Assembly (NCBI RefSeq): GCF_900110885.1
Contig: NZ_FOFJ01000029.1
Coordinates: forward strand, 1-53,342
Length of the DNA: 53,342 bases
Reading direction: 5' to 3'
Source of the DNA: Azotobacter beijerinckii
GTDB taxonomy: Bacteria > Pseudomonadota > Gammaproteobacteria > Pseudomonadales > Pseudomonadaceae
Below, piece by piece: positions 1 to 8,568 of the stretch (positions within the stretch are counted from its first letter, which is position 1; every line of letters starts with the position of its first letter). The notes under the pieces are model-generated. The model searched no databases and was not told where the DNA came from. It was given only the letters and a program-made list of their open reading frames with translations. A program made the position numbers and the translations under genes.

Positions 1-262
1 GCTTTCGCAGTCGCGCCATCGGTGTACCCGTCAATGGGTTGCTGGTTTTGCCGCAAAACTTGCAGCGATACCGTGGCAGGCCGCCATTGGAGCCCCACGG
101 CTGTAACTCGCTGGACTGACAGTGCGGGCAACTGCTGGGCGTGGCGATCATGTCCTGCGCAAGGCTGCCAGGTGCCGACAGGCATGCCTTCAACTGCTCA
201 CGCTGTTCTGGGCTGAGGCTGGAGAGCTGAGCGATCCATCGCGTGAAGTGACTCGCTTTCAT
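1..262 (-). CDS. IS1595-family transposase, N-terminal part (cut by window edge)
   Basis: Reading the minus strand from an ATG at 262 gives about 87 residues, open to the window edge. The protein begins MKASHFTRWIAQLSSLSPEQ and then shows a zinc ribbon: CPHC, about 20 residues, YRCKFCGK, followed by a TGTPMARLRK segment. This order (short helical leader, zinc ribbon, LTGTPLARLRKK-like stretch) is typical of the N terminus of IS1595-type transposases of the ISPna2/IS1016 kind; the DDE domain would lie outside the window. A good ribosome binding site (GGAGG, 266-274) precedes the ATG. The element end is probably near 334, where 317-334 read on the minus strand starts AAGGCTATGTCTGAG; I could not verify this as a terminal inverted repeat. 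Whether the copy is intact cannot be judged here. Confidence 0.75.
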   Translation of the reverse strand, partial: MKASHFTRWIAQLSSLSPEQREQLKACLSAPGSLAQDMIATPSSCPHCQSSELQPWGSNGGLPRYRCKFCGKTSNPLTGTPMARLRK

Positions 263-416
263 AATCCACCTCCCGCATGCGGAGACGTCATGATCAGCTT
301 AGCCTGCTGCAACAGCTAACTCAGACATAGCCTTATTAATCAGACGGCGATTGCAGAAGCTGAGCGCAATACGGCTACTGAATTGAACCGGCCGCACCAT
401 GCTGCATCGCTAGCAT

Positions 417-1268
417 TTGAATGTCGAAGCGTTTGTGCGGTCGAATGTTTCGATCGCAGACAATCGTACCCGACTGCACCTGAGTACGGATCGACAAGTC
501 CGCCCCCTTGGGAAAATTCACCGAAGTTGTAGGGATAGGCAATGGCCGGTAAACGTCTCGATTTCTGCATTGAAGAATGCTGGATGCTTGATTTGGGTCG
601 CGCCTAGAAGCCTCGGAGGCTTGTCTGCGGATGACCTGGCACAAGCCTGGATGGGGCAGCAAGAGGTCGCCTTCCAAGAGCTTGTCCAACGGGGAGTACT
701 GATGCCCATGGCTCTGTATCAGGATGATGGGTATGTGGTGCGCTTCATTCTCGGAGACCTGGCCGAGCAGGAAGCCGCCGAGTGGACCTCACGCGTCATC
801 TGGAAGCTCGACATTCCCTGTGGCGAGGTCCTGGTTTCCGGTGTGCTCACGCCTGACTTCCAGGAAGAGTTCGCGACCATGGCAGCGGCAGAAACCAACG
901 GGTCGTATTGGGTTGGCGCATACATCACAGTACCACCAGGCGCATACCAGGTTGAGGTCTACGGCTACCCCCCAGGCGATCTCTCGAGCGGTTGGGGAAA
1001 GATCACCGCCCCAAGGGTGTTCGGCTCTCACCCTGGCATACAACCTGAAAAACCACTCGAATACTGGCGGCGTACGCGCCCGGACGAGACGCCACCGATC
1101 TGGATGACCGACGAGTTCGAAGAAGAAGGGCCATACATAGACTTCGTCATTCGACTTTCGCCGCTGGCAGGCGACATGGCGGAACCGGCCCTTGAAGAGG
1201 ATGGCTGCCTGCAGTGGGAGTTTCGCAAGCCGGCCATTTGCCCGGCCGGGATTCGCTCCACCCTCTGA
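417..1268 (+). CDS. hypothetical acidic protein next to IS1595 end
   Basis: I do not recognise the function. The longest reading frame gives 283 residues. The part from about residue 52 on is convincing as coding sequence, with normal GC-rich third positions and segments such as DDGYVVRFILGDLAEQEAAEW and a Tyr/Pro/Trp-rich middle. The first about 50 codons contain rare AGG/AGA codons and read like noise, so the start is uncertain. Alternatives in frame are TTG 570 and ATG 651; none has a clear ribosome binding site. No signal peptide or membrane segment is seen. It may be a small cytosolic accessory protein whose 5' region was disturbed by the neighbouring insertion sequence. A strong hairpin at 1326-1353 follows the stop codon and would terminate it. 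Confidence 0.5.
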   Translation: MNVEAFVRSNVSIADNRTRLHLSTDRQVRPLGKIHRSCRDRQWPVNVSISALKNAGCLIWVAPRSLGGLSADDLAQAWMGQQEVAFQELVQRGVLMPMALYQDDGYVVRFILGDLAEQEAAEWTSRVIWKLDIPCGEVLVSGVLTPDFQEEFATMAAAETNGSYWVGAYITVPPGAYQVEVYGYPPGDLSSGWGKITAPRVFGSHPGIQPEKPLEYWRRTRPDETPPIWMTDEFEEEGPYIDFVIRLSPLAGDMAEPALEEDGCLQWEFRKPAICPAGIRSTL

Positions 1269-1325
1269 GCGGTCGCCAGCGAGGCCCGGTTCCAGAGCGC
1301 TTTCCCGGCACTGGCCAGCAAAACG

Positions 1326-1353
1326 AAAACCGCGGCCCAAGGGCCGCGGTTTT
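1326..1353. terminator. bidirectional rho-independent terminator
   Basis: A perfect 13-bp inverted repeat (aaaaccgcggccc, 1326-1338, with its complement at 1341-1353) separated by AA. It has a T run on both strands, so it can end both the hypothetical gene (plus) and the CoA-transferase gene (minus, stop at 1377), which converge here. Confidence 0.85.
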
Positions 1354-1376
1354 CGGAGTCGAGCGAGCGTCAGGCG

Positions 1377-2873
1377 TTAGCCTTTGGCCAGCATGCTGCC
1401 GCGCTCTTCCAGGTTGATGTGCCACTCCAGGGCTTCGCGCAGGATGTGCGGGGTCTGACCGCCCTTGGCGCAGGCGCGCTCGAAGTAATCGTTCAGCGCA
1501 GCGCGGTAGTCCGGATGCACGCAGTTGTCGATGATGGCACGGGCGCGCTCGCGCGGCGCCAGGCCACGCAGGTCGGCCAGGCCCTGCTCGGTCACCACGA
1601 CGTCCACGTCGTGTTCGCAATGGTCGACGTGACCGACCATCGGCACCACACTGGAGATCGCGCCGCCCTTGGCGATGGACTTGGTGACGAAGATCGAGGT
1701 GTGGGCGTTACGGGCGAAGTCGCCGGAACCGCCGATGCCGTTCATCATCTTGGTGCCGCCCACGTGGGTGGAGTTGACGTTGCCGTAGATGTCGAACTCC
1801 AGCGCGGTGTTGACGCCGATGATGCCGAGGCGGCGGGCGATTTCCGGCAGGTTGGAGATTTCCTGCGGACGCAGTACCAGCTTGTCCTTGTACTTCTCCA
1901 TGTTGCCGAACACGCGCTTGCCCCACTCTTCGGAGAGGGTCATGGAGCAGCCCGAAGCGAAGTCCATCTTGCCGGCGTCGATCAGCTCGAAGGTGGAGTC
2001 CTGCAGCACTTCGGAGTACATGGTCAGGCCGCTGAAGTCGGACTTCAGCAGACCGCACATCACGGCGTTGGCGATGGAGCCGATACCGGCCTGCAGCGGC
2101 AGCAGGCTCTTGGTCAGACGACCGGCGGCCACTTCACGCTCCAGGAAAGCGATCAGGTGATCGGCGATGGCCTGGGTCTCGTCGTCCGGCGGGGTGACGG
2201 TGGACGGGGAGTCCGGGGTGTCGCAGATCACCACGGCAGCAATCTTGGCCGGATCGACCGGGATGGCCTTGGTGCCGATGCGGTCGTCAACGTTGATCAG
2301 CGGGACCGGACCGCGACCCGGACGAGCGACCGGAACATAGATGTCGTGCAGACCTTCGAGGTTCAGGTTGTGGGCCAGGTTGATCTCGACGATCACCTGC
2401 TTGGCCTCGGCGACGAAGCTGGCGGAGTTGCCCACGGAGGTGGTCGGCACGATGTGGCCTTCCTCGGTGATGGCGACGGCCTCGATCACCGCGATATCCG
2501 GAGCCTTGATCTGCTTGGAGCGCATCTGCTCGACGGTTTCCGACAGGTGCTGGTCGACGAACATCACCTTGCCTTCGTTGATCGCCTTGCGCAGGGTATT
2601 GTCCACCTGGAAGGGCATGCGGCGGGCCAACGCACCGGCTTCGGTGAGCTTCTTGTCGAGATCGTTGCCGAGGCTGGCGCCGGTGACCAGGGAGATCTTG
2701 CGCGGCGAGGTGGTGGCCAGCTTGGCCAGCGCCAGGGGTACTGCCTTGGCTTCGCCGGCGCGGGTGAAACCGCTCATGCCGACGGTCATGCCGTCCTGAA
2801 TCAGCGCTGCGGCTTCGTCGGCGCTCATGATTTTTTCAAGCAGGGCAGGCAGGCGAATACGATCAGAATACAT
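1377..2873 (-). CDS. acetyl-CoA hydrolase / succinyl-CoA:acetate CoA-transferase
   Basis: A 498-residue class I CoA-transferase of the acetyl-CoA hydrolase/transferase family (Cat1/AarC/ScpC type). It would move CoA between acetate and succinate, or hydrolyse acetyl-CoA, in the cytoplasm. The N-terminal domain has GMTVGMSGF (28-36). The C-terminal domain carries the expected catalytic glutamate in MYSEVLQD (E288), which forms the glutamyl-CoA thioester, and later the glycine-rich NGIGGSGDF stretch. Length is normal for the family. The gene stands alone between two hairpin terminators, downstream of pepN. Sequence alone does not separate a hydrolase from a succinyl-CoA:acetate transferase; transferase activity is the better-documented one for this length class. 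Confidence 0.9.
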   Translation of the reverse strand: MYSDRIRLPALLEKIMSADEAAALIQDGMTVGMSGFTRAGEAKAVPLALAKLATTSPRKISLVTGASLGNDLDKKLTEAGALARRMPFQVDNTLRKAINEGKVMFVDQHLSETVEQMRSKQIKAPDIAVIEAVAITEEGHIVPTTSVGNSASFVAEAKQVIVEINLAHNLNLEGLHDIYVPVARPGRGPVPLINVDDRIGTKAIPVDPAKIAAVVICDTPDSPSTVTPPDDETQAIADHLIAFLEREVAAGRLTKSLLPLQAGIGSIANAVMCGLLKSDFSGLTMYSEVLQDSTFELIDAGKMDFASGCSMTLSEEWGKRVFGNMEKYKDKLVLRPQEISNLPEIARRLGIIGVNTALEFDIYGNVNSTHVGGTKMMNGIGGSGDFARNAHTSIFVTKSIAKGGAISSVVPMVGHVDHCEHDVDVVVTEQGLADLRGLAPRERARAIIDNCVHPDYRAALNDYFERACAKGGQTPHILREALEWHINLEERGSMLAKG

Positions 2874-3010
2874 GGGAGCTTCTCGGAATCAGGTTGACGA
2901 CGATCCGAGTCTCATCCATTTGCGACAATTTGGCTTCCAGACGAAAGTCGCGCCCAGACCAACGTCGAATAGCCAAAACCACCAACGCTCGCACTCGAGC
3001 GAAGCGCTTC

Positions 3011-3045
3011 GGCCCTGCCCTTCCCGCATCCGGAAAGGCAGGGCC
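3011..3045 (-). terminator. hairpin after pepN
   Basis: A 14-bp stem with one wobble pair (3011-3024 with 3032-3045), eight bases after the pepN stop. No T run follows it on the minus strand, so it is either a weak terminator or an RNA-stabilising hairpin. Confidence 0.45.
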
Positions 3046-3052
3046 GCAAGCT

Positions 3053-5710
3053 CTAGATCAGGCTCTTGCTGACCACTTCGTAAACGTCGCCGGACAGCTC
3101 GCCGGAGGCGAGGATGCGCTCCAGCTCGGCCCTCATCAGCGCCTGGCGGGCCGCATCGTACTTGCGCCAGCGGGTCAGCGGTGCCAACTGACGGGCGGCG
3201 ATCTGCGGGTTGAGGGCATTGAGCATGATCACCTGGTCGGCGAGGAAGCGATAACCCAGGCCGTCGGCGCGGTGGAAATTGACGTGATTCTGGTTGGCGA
3301 AGGCGCCGATCAGCGCGCGCACCTTGTTGGGGTTCTTCAGGGTGAACGCCGGGTGCTCCATCAGCGCCTGCACGCGCTCCAGGCCGCCGGGCAGCGGGCA
3401 GCCGGCCTGCACGCCGAACCACTGATCCATGACCAGCGGGTCGTCCTCGAAGTAGTCGGCGAACAGGGTCAGCGCCTGGGCCCTCTCTTGCTCGAACGGC
3501 GAGTTGACCAGCACGGCCAGGGCGGCGAGGCGTTCGGTCATGTTGTCGGTCGCCTGGTACTGGTCCTGGCAGGCCGCCAGCACTTCGGGCTTTTCGCTGA
3601 GCATCAGGTAGGACAGCGCGATGTTCTGCAGGGCGCGACGAGCGAAGTGCTCGGCCGAAGCGACGTAGGGGCTTTGCCGCGACAGCTCGCGGTTGGCCCG
3701 GTAACGCTGCCAGAGCGGCTCGTACAGCGCTTCAGCCAGTTCGCGGCGGGCAAACTCGCGGGCTGCGTGGATGGCGTCGACATCGGCCACTTCGCTGATC
3801 TCGATCAGATAGGCCTCGCCCGGCAGGGAGAGCATCTCGGCGACCATCGCCGGGTCCAGGGTTTCGTTCTCCAGCACGCTCTGCAGCGCCGCGACCAGCC
3901 GCCGGTCGAGCGCCATGGACTCGCCGTGCTGGCGCTGGCCGACCAGCTCCTGCAACACCTGCACGGCCAGTTGCTGACCGGCCTCCCAGCGGTTGAAGCC
4001 GTCGGAGTCGTGCTGCATGAGGAACATCAGCTGGTCGCGGCTGTACGGGTAGAGCAGCTTGACCGGCGCCGAGAAGCCGCGCAGCAGCGACGGTAACGGC
4101 TGCTCGGGAACATCGACGAAGGTGAACGACTGCTCGGCGGCGCTCACCGCCAGCACCCGACTGGTGCCACCGGCCTCGGCCTCGCCGGCCAGGCGCAGCG
4201 GCAATTCAAGGCCCCGAGCGTCGAGCAAACCCAACTCCACGGGAATCACGAAGGGCTCTTTGTGCGCCTGGCCGGGGGTCGGCGGGCAACTCTGGCGGAA
4301 GGTCAAGGTGCAGGTCTTCGCTGCGGCATCGTAGTGCTCGCTGACTTCCAGACGCGGCGTGCCGGCCTGGCTGTACCAGCGCTTGAACTGGGTCAGGTCG
4401 ACGCCATTGGCGTCCTCCATGGCCTTGACGAAGTCGTCGCAGGTCACCGCCTGGCCGTCGTGACGCTGGAAGTACAGGTCGCTGCCCTGGCGGAAGCCCT
4501 TGGCGCCGAGCAGGGTACGCAGCATGCCGACCACCTCGGAGCCCTTCTCGTAGACGGTCAGGGTATAGAAGTTGGAGATCTCCATGTAGGAGTCCGGGCG
4601 CACCGAGTGGGCCATCGGACCGGCGTCCTCGGCGAACTGGTGGGTGCGCAGGTAGGCGACGTCCTCGATGCGCTTGACCGTGGCGGAGTTCATGTCGGCG
4701 GAAAAGCCGGCGTCGCGGAACACGGTGAAGCCTTCCTTGAGCGACAGCTGGAACCAGTCGCGGCAGGTCACCCGGTTGCCCGACCAGTTGTGGAAGTACT
4801 CGTGGGCGACGATCGCCTCGACCCGCTGGTGGGCGGCGTCGGTGGCGGTCTCGGCCTTGGCCAGCACGGCGCTGGAGTTGAAGATGTTGAGCCCCTTGTT
4901 CTCCATGGCACCCATGTTGAAGTCGTTGACCGCGACGATCATGAAGATGTCGAGGTCGTACTCGCGACCGTAGGCCTCCTCGTCCCAGCGCATGGAGCGC
5001 TTGAGGCTGTCCATGGCGTGCTGGCACTTGTCGATGTTCTCCGGCTCGACGTAGATGCGCAGGGCCACCTCGCGCCCACTGTGGGTGACGAAGCGGTCCT
5101 CCACGCACCAGAGGTCGCCGGCGACCAGGGCGAACAGGTAGGCGGGCTTCTTGAACGGGTCCTCCCAGCTCGCCCAGTGCCGGTCGTTGTCCGCGCTGCC
5201 GCTGGCCACCGGATTGCCGTTGGAGAGCAGCACAGGGTAGCGCTGCTTGTCCGCACTGAGCCGGGTGGTGAAGGTGCTCATCACGTCCGGGCGGTCGAGG
5301 TAGTAGGTGATCTTGCGGAAACCCTCGGCCTCGCACTGGGTGCAGAACATCTTGCCGGACTTGTACAGCCCTTCCAGCGCGGTGTTGCTTTCCGGATGGA
5401 TGCACACGCGGGTTTCGACGACAAACTCGGCGCACGCCGGCTGTAGGGTCAGGTGGCTGTCGTTCACCTGGTACTCGTGGGCGCCCAGTTCGCGCTCGTC
5501 GAGGACCACCGACAAGAGCTCCAGCTGCTGACCGTCCAGCACCAGCGGCGGCAGGCCGGCACCACAGGCCGGGTTGCGACGCATCGTCAGGCGCGCCTGC
5601 ACCAGGGTGCGGTCCTCGTGCAGCTCGAAGCTCAGGTGGGTCTCGTCGATCAGGTAGTCCGGTGCCCGATAGTCCTTGAGATGGATGGTTTTCGGCTGTT
5701 CGGTACGCAT
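3053..5710 (-). CDS. pepN: aminopeptidase N (M1 family)
   Basis: An 885-residue zinc metallo-aminopeptidase that removes N-terminal residues from peptides in late cytosolic protein turnover. The M1 exopeptidase motif GAMEN is at 267-271. The zinc site HEYFH is at 303-307, with the third ligand E326 in SLKEGF. Spacing and length match the E. coli PepN family closely. The four expected regions are present: N-terminal beta saddle, catalytic domain, small beta domain from about 440, and long C-terminal helical domain from about 545. It stands alone on the minus strand and is separated from DUF2797 by 70 bp holding a REP-like hairpin. ATG at 5710 begins MRTEQPKTIHLKDY, the usual start of pseudomonad PepN. 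Confidence 0.97.
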   Translation of the reverse strand: MRTEQPKTIHLKDYRAPDYLIDETHLSFELHEDRTLVQARLTMRRNPACGAGLPPLVLDGQQLELLSVVLDERELGAHEYQVNDSHLTLQPACAEFVVETRVCIHPESNTALEGLYKSGKMFCTQCEAEGFRKITYYLDRPDVMSTFTTRLSADKQRYPVLLSNGNPVASGSADNDRHWASWEDPFKKPAYLFALVAGDLWCVEDRFVTHSGREVALRIYVEPENIDKCQHAMDSLKRSMRWDEEAYGREYDLDIFMIVAVNDFNMGAMENKGLNIFNSSAVLAKAETATDAAHQRVEAIVAHEYFHNWSGNRVTCRDWFQLSLKEGFTVFRDAGFSADMNSATVKRIEDVAYLRTHQFAEDAGPMAHSVRPDSYMEISNFYTLTVYEKGSEVVGMLRTLLGAKGFRQGSDLYFQRHDGQAVTCDDFVKAMEDANGVDLTQFKRWYSQAGTPRLEVSEHYDAAAKTCTLTFRQSCPPTPGQAHKEPFVIPVELGLLDARGLELPLRLAGEAEAGGTSRVLAVSAAEQSFTFVDVPEQPLPSLLRGFSAPVKLLYPYSRDQLMFLMQHDSDGFNRWEAGQQLAVQVLQELVGQRQHGESMALDRRLVAALQSVLENETLDPAMVAEMLSLPGEAYLIEISEVADVDAIHAAREFARRELAEALYEPLWQRYRANRELSRQSPYVASAEHFARRALQNIALSYLMLSEKPEVLAACQDQYQATDNMTERLAALAVLVNSPFEQERAQALTLFADYFEDDPLVMDQWFGVQAGCPLPGGLERVQALMEHPAFTLKNPNKVRALIGAFANQNHVNFHRADGLGYRFLADQVIMLNALNPQIAARQLAPLTRWRKYDAARQALMRAELERILASGELSGDVYEVVSKSLI

Positions 5711-5727
5711 CGTTCGGCTCCATCGAT

Positions 5728-5762
5728 ACCCGCTCCCCCGTGGGGAGCGGGTGGGGTGGGGG
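5728..5762. repeat. REP-like intergenic palindrome
   Basis: A perfect 11-bp stem (acccgctcccc, 5728-5738, with 5742-5752) followed by tggggtgggg. The pattern gagcggg-tggggt-ggg resembles the widespread family of short palindromic repeats found between genes in gammaproteobacteria. Only this one copy is seen in the window. It lies between DUF2797 and pepN and could also act as a terminator or processing hairpin. Confidence 0.4.
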
Positions 5763-5780
5763 ATAAAAACCGGGCCCGGC

Positions 5781-6608
5781 TCAGGCCGAGACCGCCAGCT
5801 GGTACGCCGTGTACTTGCGGATGTTGATCACCCCGACATCGAAGATCAGGTACTGGCCCTTGATGCCCTGCAGGGTCCCCTCGACCACCGGCGTCTTGTC
5901 CAGGTCGAGGCTGACGATCTTCTCGGGGTAGGCCTCCACCGGATAGCGGATCTCCAGCGGCTCGGCATCCGCCAGGGGCTGGATCGCCTGCACGCCGAAG
6001 CGCGCCTGCAGGGCTTCGAGACCCTCCCCGCAGGTCTCGAAGAGCTGCTCGCGCACGCCCGACAGATCGACCGGCGCGGCCTCGCCCTTGAGCAAGGCGC
6101 GCCAGTTGGTGCGGTCGGCGACCTGGCTGCGCAGGAGATCCTCCACCAGCCCGGACTGCTGGCGGGTGGCGACGCGCAGGATCGGCAGCGCCTGGCAGGC
6201 GCCCTGGTCGAGCCAGCGGGTCGGCACCTGGCTGGCCCGGGTGATGCCGACCTTGACCCCGGAAGAGTTGGCCAGGTAGACGACATGCTCGGTCATGCAG
6301 AAGCGCTCGCCCCAGGCCGGGTCGCGGCAGGTGCCGAGGGCATGGTGACACTTCTCCGGGCTGACGATGCAGCTGTCGCACTGCGGCAGCTTCTTGAAGC
6401 AGGGGTAGCAGTAGCCTTGGCCGAAGCTCTTGGCGGTCTTGCGCCCGCAGTGGCTGCAATGGATCGCGCCCAGGTATTCCAGGCGCAGGGGCCTGCCGAT
6501 CAGCGGATTGACCGGCACCTGTGCCTCGCCAAGGCGCAGGGCGTACTGCACCGGGGCGTCGAGGCGCGTCGCCATCTTGTCCAGTGCGCCGCGTGCGAGC
6601 TCGGCCAT
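5781..6608 (-). CDS. DUF2797 zinc-finger protein with GIY-YIG-like segment
   Basis: A 275-residue member of the DUF2797 family, function unknown. The N-terminal half has nine cysteines, arranged as CSHC (51-54), CYPC (67-70), CDSC (77-80), then C87, C94 and C104, consistent with two or more zinc sites. A segment VYLANSSGVKVGIT (109-122), followed by a conserved-looking R/W-rich helix (TRWLDQGA), resembles the core strand pattern of GIY-YIG/T5orf172 nucleases. The resemblance is by eye only. The start codon overlaps the stop codon of the DUF1315 gene upstream by one base, so the two are co-translated. The same pair sits next to pepN in other pseudomonads. Confidence 0.85.
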   Translation of the reverse strand: MAELARGALDKMATRLDAPVQYALRLGEAQVPVNPLIGRPLRLEYLGAIHCSHCGRKTAKSFGQGYCYPCFKKLPQCDSCIVSPEKCHHALGTCRDPAWGERFCMTEHVVYLANSSGVKVGITRASQVPTRWLDQGACQALPILRVATRQQSGLVEDLLRSQVADRTNWRALLKGEAAPVDLSGVREQLFETCGEGLEALQARFGVQAIQPLADAEPLEIRYPVEAYPEKIVSLDLDKTPVVEGTLQGIKGQYLIFDVGVINIRKYTAYQLAVSA

Positions 6609-6871
6609 CAGTGCAGGGTGCCCGAGGACTTGAACAGCGGGTTGGGAATCGGCTCACCGCTCGACTTGCACTTCTGCTCGCCCATGTAGCCGGTGCGCTC
6701 CTCCTCCGGCAGGTTCCGGCTCTCCCAGGCGATCATCGCCTGCAGACTCAGCTCCCTCTGCTCCTGGGTCAGCTTGCGGCCATCCGGCCATTTGCCGATC
6801 TCCACCGCCAGCTTGAGGCTCTGGTAGATTTCCGGGGTGATGTTCTCGATCATTTCTTTGAAGGACGACAT
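6608..6871 (-). CDS. DUF1315 family protein (YeaC-like)
   Basis: A small, mostly helical cytosolic protein of 87 residues beginning MSSFKEMIENITPEIYQSLK. The pattern LKLAVEIGKWPDGRKLT, AMIAWE and the ending in an EERTGYM block are characteristic of DUF1315/YeaC. No biochemical role is known to me. It is the first gene of a two-gene operon with the DUF2797 protein (one-base overlap, TGATG). The upstream 290 bp to the cold-shock gene is a divergent promoter region in which I could not identify a convincing -10/-35 pair. Confidence 0.85.
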   Translation of the reverse strand: MSSFKEMIENITPEIYQSLKLAVEIGKWPDGRKLTQEQRELSLQAMIAWESRNLPEEERTGYMGEQKCKSSGEPIPNPLFKSSGTLH

Positions 6872-7160
6872 GGACGGCTCCAGCAGGATTCTGCCTGCAT
6901 TCTAACCCAGAGCCGCGCGGGCTGCCCCGGGCGAAGCCGCCCGGAAAACTGCCGGAAACGCCACGCCGTCCCTGTCGCAGCGCATGAAACATACTCTCCG
7001 GCAGGTCGATAATCACCCGTCGCGCAGCATGCGCTCTTTCGCAACCTCACCCGGCCGGAACGGCCGGAAAGCGGGCCGCTCCAACCAGAACCCGGCCCCC
7101 CGATCGTCTATCTATTTACCGATCCCGAGCTTTTTCATTCTCACCGTGAGCCCATCGAAC

Positions 7161-7778
7161 ATGTTGAAGATCCTTCACCTCGCGACAGGGGGCACGGCCT
7201 TGGTGCTGTCGTTCGCTCCCGCCTTCGGCAGCGACGCCCTGCCCTTCCTGCAACAGGCCGATGCCGTCTACCTGAACCTGTTCGGCCTGCTCAACCTGCT
7301 CCAGGCGCCCAGTGCCGAGCGCCTCGCACGCCCGGCGCAGCGGCTGGTCTCGACGCTACTGGTGCTGGGCGCGCTGCTCCAGGCGTCGATTCTGCTGGTG
7401 CCGCTGGAGCGCATCGGCGGACAACCGGCCGTGCTGCTCAGCCTGTCCTGCGCCTCGGCCGCCGTGCTCCTGCACCTAGGCCTTGACCTGGGCCGGCGCG
7501 CCACGGCGCGGCAAGGCCGCTCCCAGGCCGTCCAGGGAGCGGACGAGGGGGAGTGGAGCGAGCGCGAAACCGGCACGGTGAAGTGGTTCAACACCACCAA
7601 GGGCTTCGGCTTCATCGCCCGCGATACGGGGGAGGATGTGTTCGTGCACTTTCGCGCCATTCGCGGCGAGGGGCCGCGGGCGCTGATCGAGGGGCAACAG
7701 GTGGAGTTCAGCGTGATTCGGCGCGACCGAGGACTGCAGGCCGAGAACGTGGTCGCCAAACCACGATTCCGGCACTGA
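7161..7778 (+). CDS. membrane-anchored cold-shock-domain protein
   Basis: The 205-residue protein from ATG 7161 ([11 protein letters not shown]) has two parts. Residues 1-115 hold about three hydrophobic segments, the last ending at an RRAT boundary, and look like an inner-membrane region. Residues 138-205 are a cold-shock OB fold with GTVKWFN, RNP1 KGFGFI and RNP2 VFVHF, which bind single-stranded nucleic acid. An upstream in-frame ATG at 6984 would add 59 residues of low-quality sequence, so 7161 is preferred. Related pseudomonad proteins pair a hydrophobic N terminus with a C-terminal CSD, near slyX and HIT genes. The likely role is RNA binding at the membrane, by inference from the fold only. 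Confidence 0.8.
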   Translation: MLKILHLATGGTALVLSFAPAFGSDALPFLQQADAVYLNLFGLLNLLQAPSAERLARPAQRLVSTLLVLGALLQASILLVPLERIGGQPAVLLSLSCASAAVLLHLGLDLGRRATARQGRSQAVQGADEGEWSERETGTVKWFNTTKGFGFIARDTGEDVFVHFRAIRGEGPRALIEGQQVEFSVIRRDRGLQAENVVAKPRFRH

Positions 7779-7780
7779 GG

Positions 7781-7809
7781 AAAAGCCCGCGGTCCGGCCG
7801 GATCGCGGG
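7781..7809 (-). terminator. terminator of the slyX operon
   Basis: Arms 7786-7797 and 7798-7809 pair over 12 bp with one G-T wobble; the innermost bases form the loop. It is followed on the minus strand by CTTTT (7785-7781). It lies 14 bp past the slyX stop and also just behind the converging cold-shock gene. Confidence 0.6.
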
Positions 7810-7822
7810 AGCAACGATCGGA

Positions 7823-8038
7823 TCAATAATGGGGCGGCGGCGCCTCGTCGTCGTCCACCGAGCCGAGTTCGCCCAGCAACTCCTCCTGGCGCTTGGCCAG
7901 GGCCTCCAGCTGCAGCTGCAGCCGCTCGACCACCCGCTGCTGGACGACCAGCACGTCGTTCAACGCCTGAATGGTGTCGTCCTGAAAGGCCAGGCGGGTT
8001 TCCAGATCGTTGATGCGCGTTTCCAGATTCATGTTCAT
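7823..8038 (-). CDS. slyX: SlyX-like coiled-coil protein
   Basis: A 71-residue protein starting [20 protein letters not shown] and ending in [10 protein letters not shown]. It has the SlyX pattern: LE..L..LE.RLAFQ...I..LN..V..QQ..I..L, forming one long coiled coil, with a Pro/His/Tyr tail typical of the family. Molecular function is not established. The start ATG overlaps the stop of the HIT gene (ATGA), so translation is coupled. A second Met two codons in (8032) is possible. Confidence 0.9.
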   Translation of the reverse strand: MNMNLETRINDLETRLAFQDDTIQALNDVLVVQQRVVERLQLQLEALAKRQEELLGELGSVDDDEAPPPHY

Positions 8039-8460
8039 TCCTCGATGAAGCGGAAGTCCCCGGTCAGCACCAGGCGCAGCTTGTCGCGAATGGCGGCCAC
8101 CTGTTCGGCCGAGTAGGGCTGCGCCGGATGCCGTCCCCATACCGGGGTCGGCCAGGCGGCGTCGTCGCGCCGGCGCACGATGACGTGCATGTGCAGCTGG
8201 GCGACCACGTTGCCCAGGGCAGCCACGTTCATCTTGTCGGCGCCGAAGGTATCCTTGAGGGTTTCCGCCAGCTCGGTGGTTTCCTGCCAGAAAGTCCGCT
8301 GGTCTCCGGCATCGAGCTGGAACAGCTCGACAATCTCTTCCCGCCGCGGCACCAGAACGAACCAGGGGTAATGGGCGTCGTTCATCAGCAGCAGACGGCA
8401 CAGGGGAAAATCGCCGATGGGTAGGGTGTCCTGTTGCAAACGTGAATCCAGGGCGAACAT
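8035..8460 (-). CDS. HIT-domain protein
   Basis: A 141-residue histidine-triad fold protein, expected to act as a nucleotide phosphoric-ester hydrolase or transferase. The active-site region reads QLHMHVIVR. The last two histidines of HxHxH are present, while the first position is Gln, as in a large group of pseudomonad HIT proteins. An N-terminal segment [22 protein letters not shown] fits the first strands of the fold. It is the first gene of a pair with slyX (4-base overlap). Confidence 0.85.
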   Translation of the reverse strand: MFALDSRLQQDTLPIGDFPLCRLLLMNDAHYPWFVLVPRREEIVELFQLDAGDQRTFWQETTELAETLKDTFGADKMNVAALGNVVAQLHMHVIVRRRDDAAWPTPVWGRHPAQPYSAEQVAAIRDKLRLVLTGDFRFIEE

Positions 8461-8520
8461 GACCGCTCTCCTTGTTCGGCTTCCGATTGGATCTTAGCAA
8501 GCCGTTGGAAAATTACCGTA

Positions 8521-8543
8521 CCCGCTCATCACGCCACAGCGGG
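8521..8543 (-). terminator. possible terminator of the seven-gene operon
   Basis: A 6-bp GC stem (cccgct 8521-8526, agcggg 8538-8543) with a 11-base loop, followed on the minus strand by GTAATTTT a few bases on. It is weak, but it is the only candidate after the kinase stop at 8569. Confidence 0.35.
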
Positions 8544-8568
8544 CAGTTCGAAGGGCTACGCAGCATAG

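Noticed and set aside
1419..2897. 492-residue plus-strand frame opposite the CoA-transferase gene
   Set aside because: His/Asp/Val/Gly-rich composition typical of a mirror frame of GC-rich coding DNA; the minus-strand protein has clear catalytic motifs.
6984..7160. 59-residue N-terminal extension of the cold-shock-domain protein
   Set aside because: Arg/Ser/Pro-rich with no hydrophobic or family features; ATG 7161 gives the expected membrane start.
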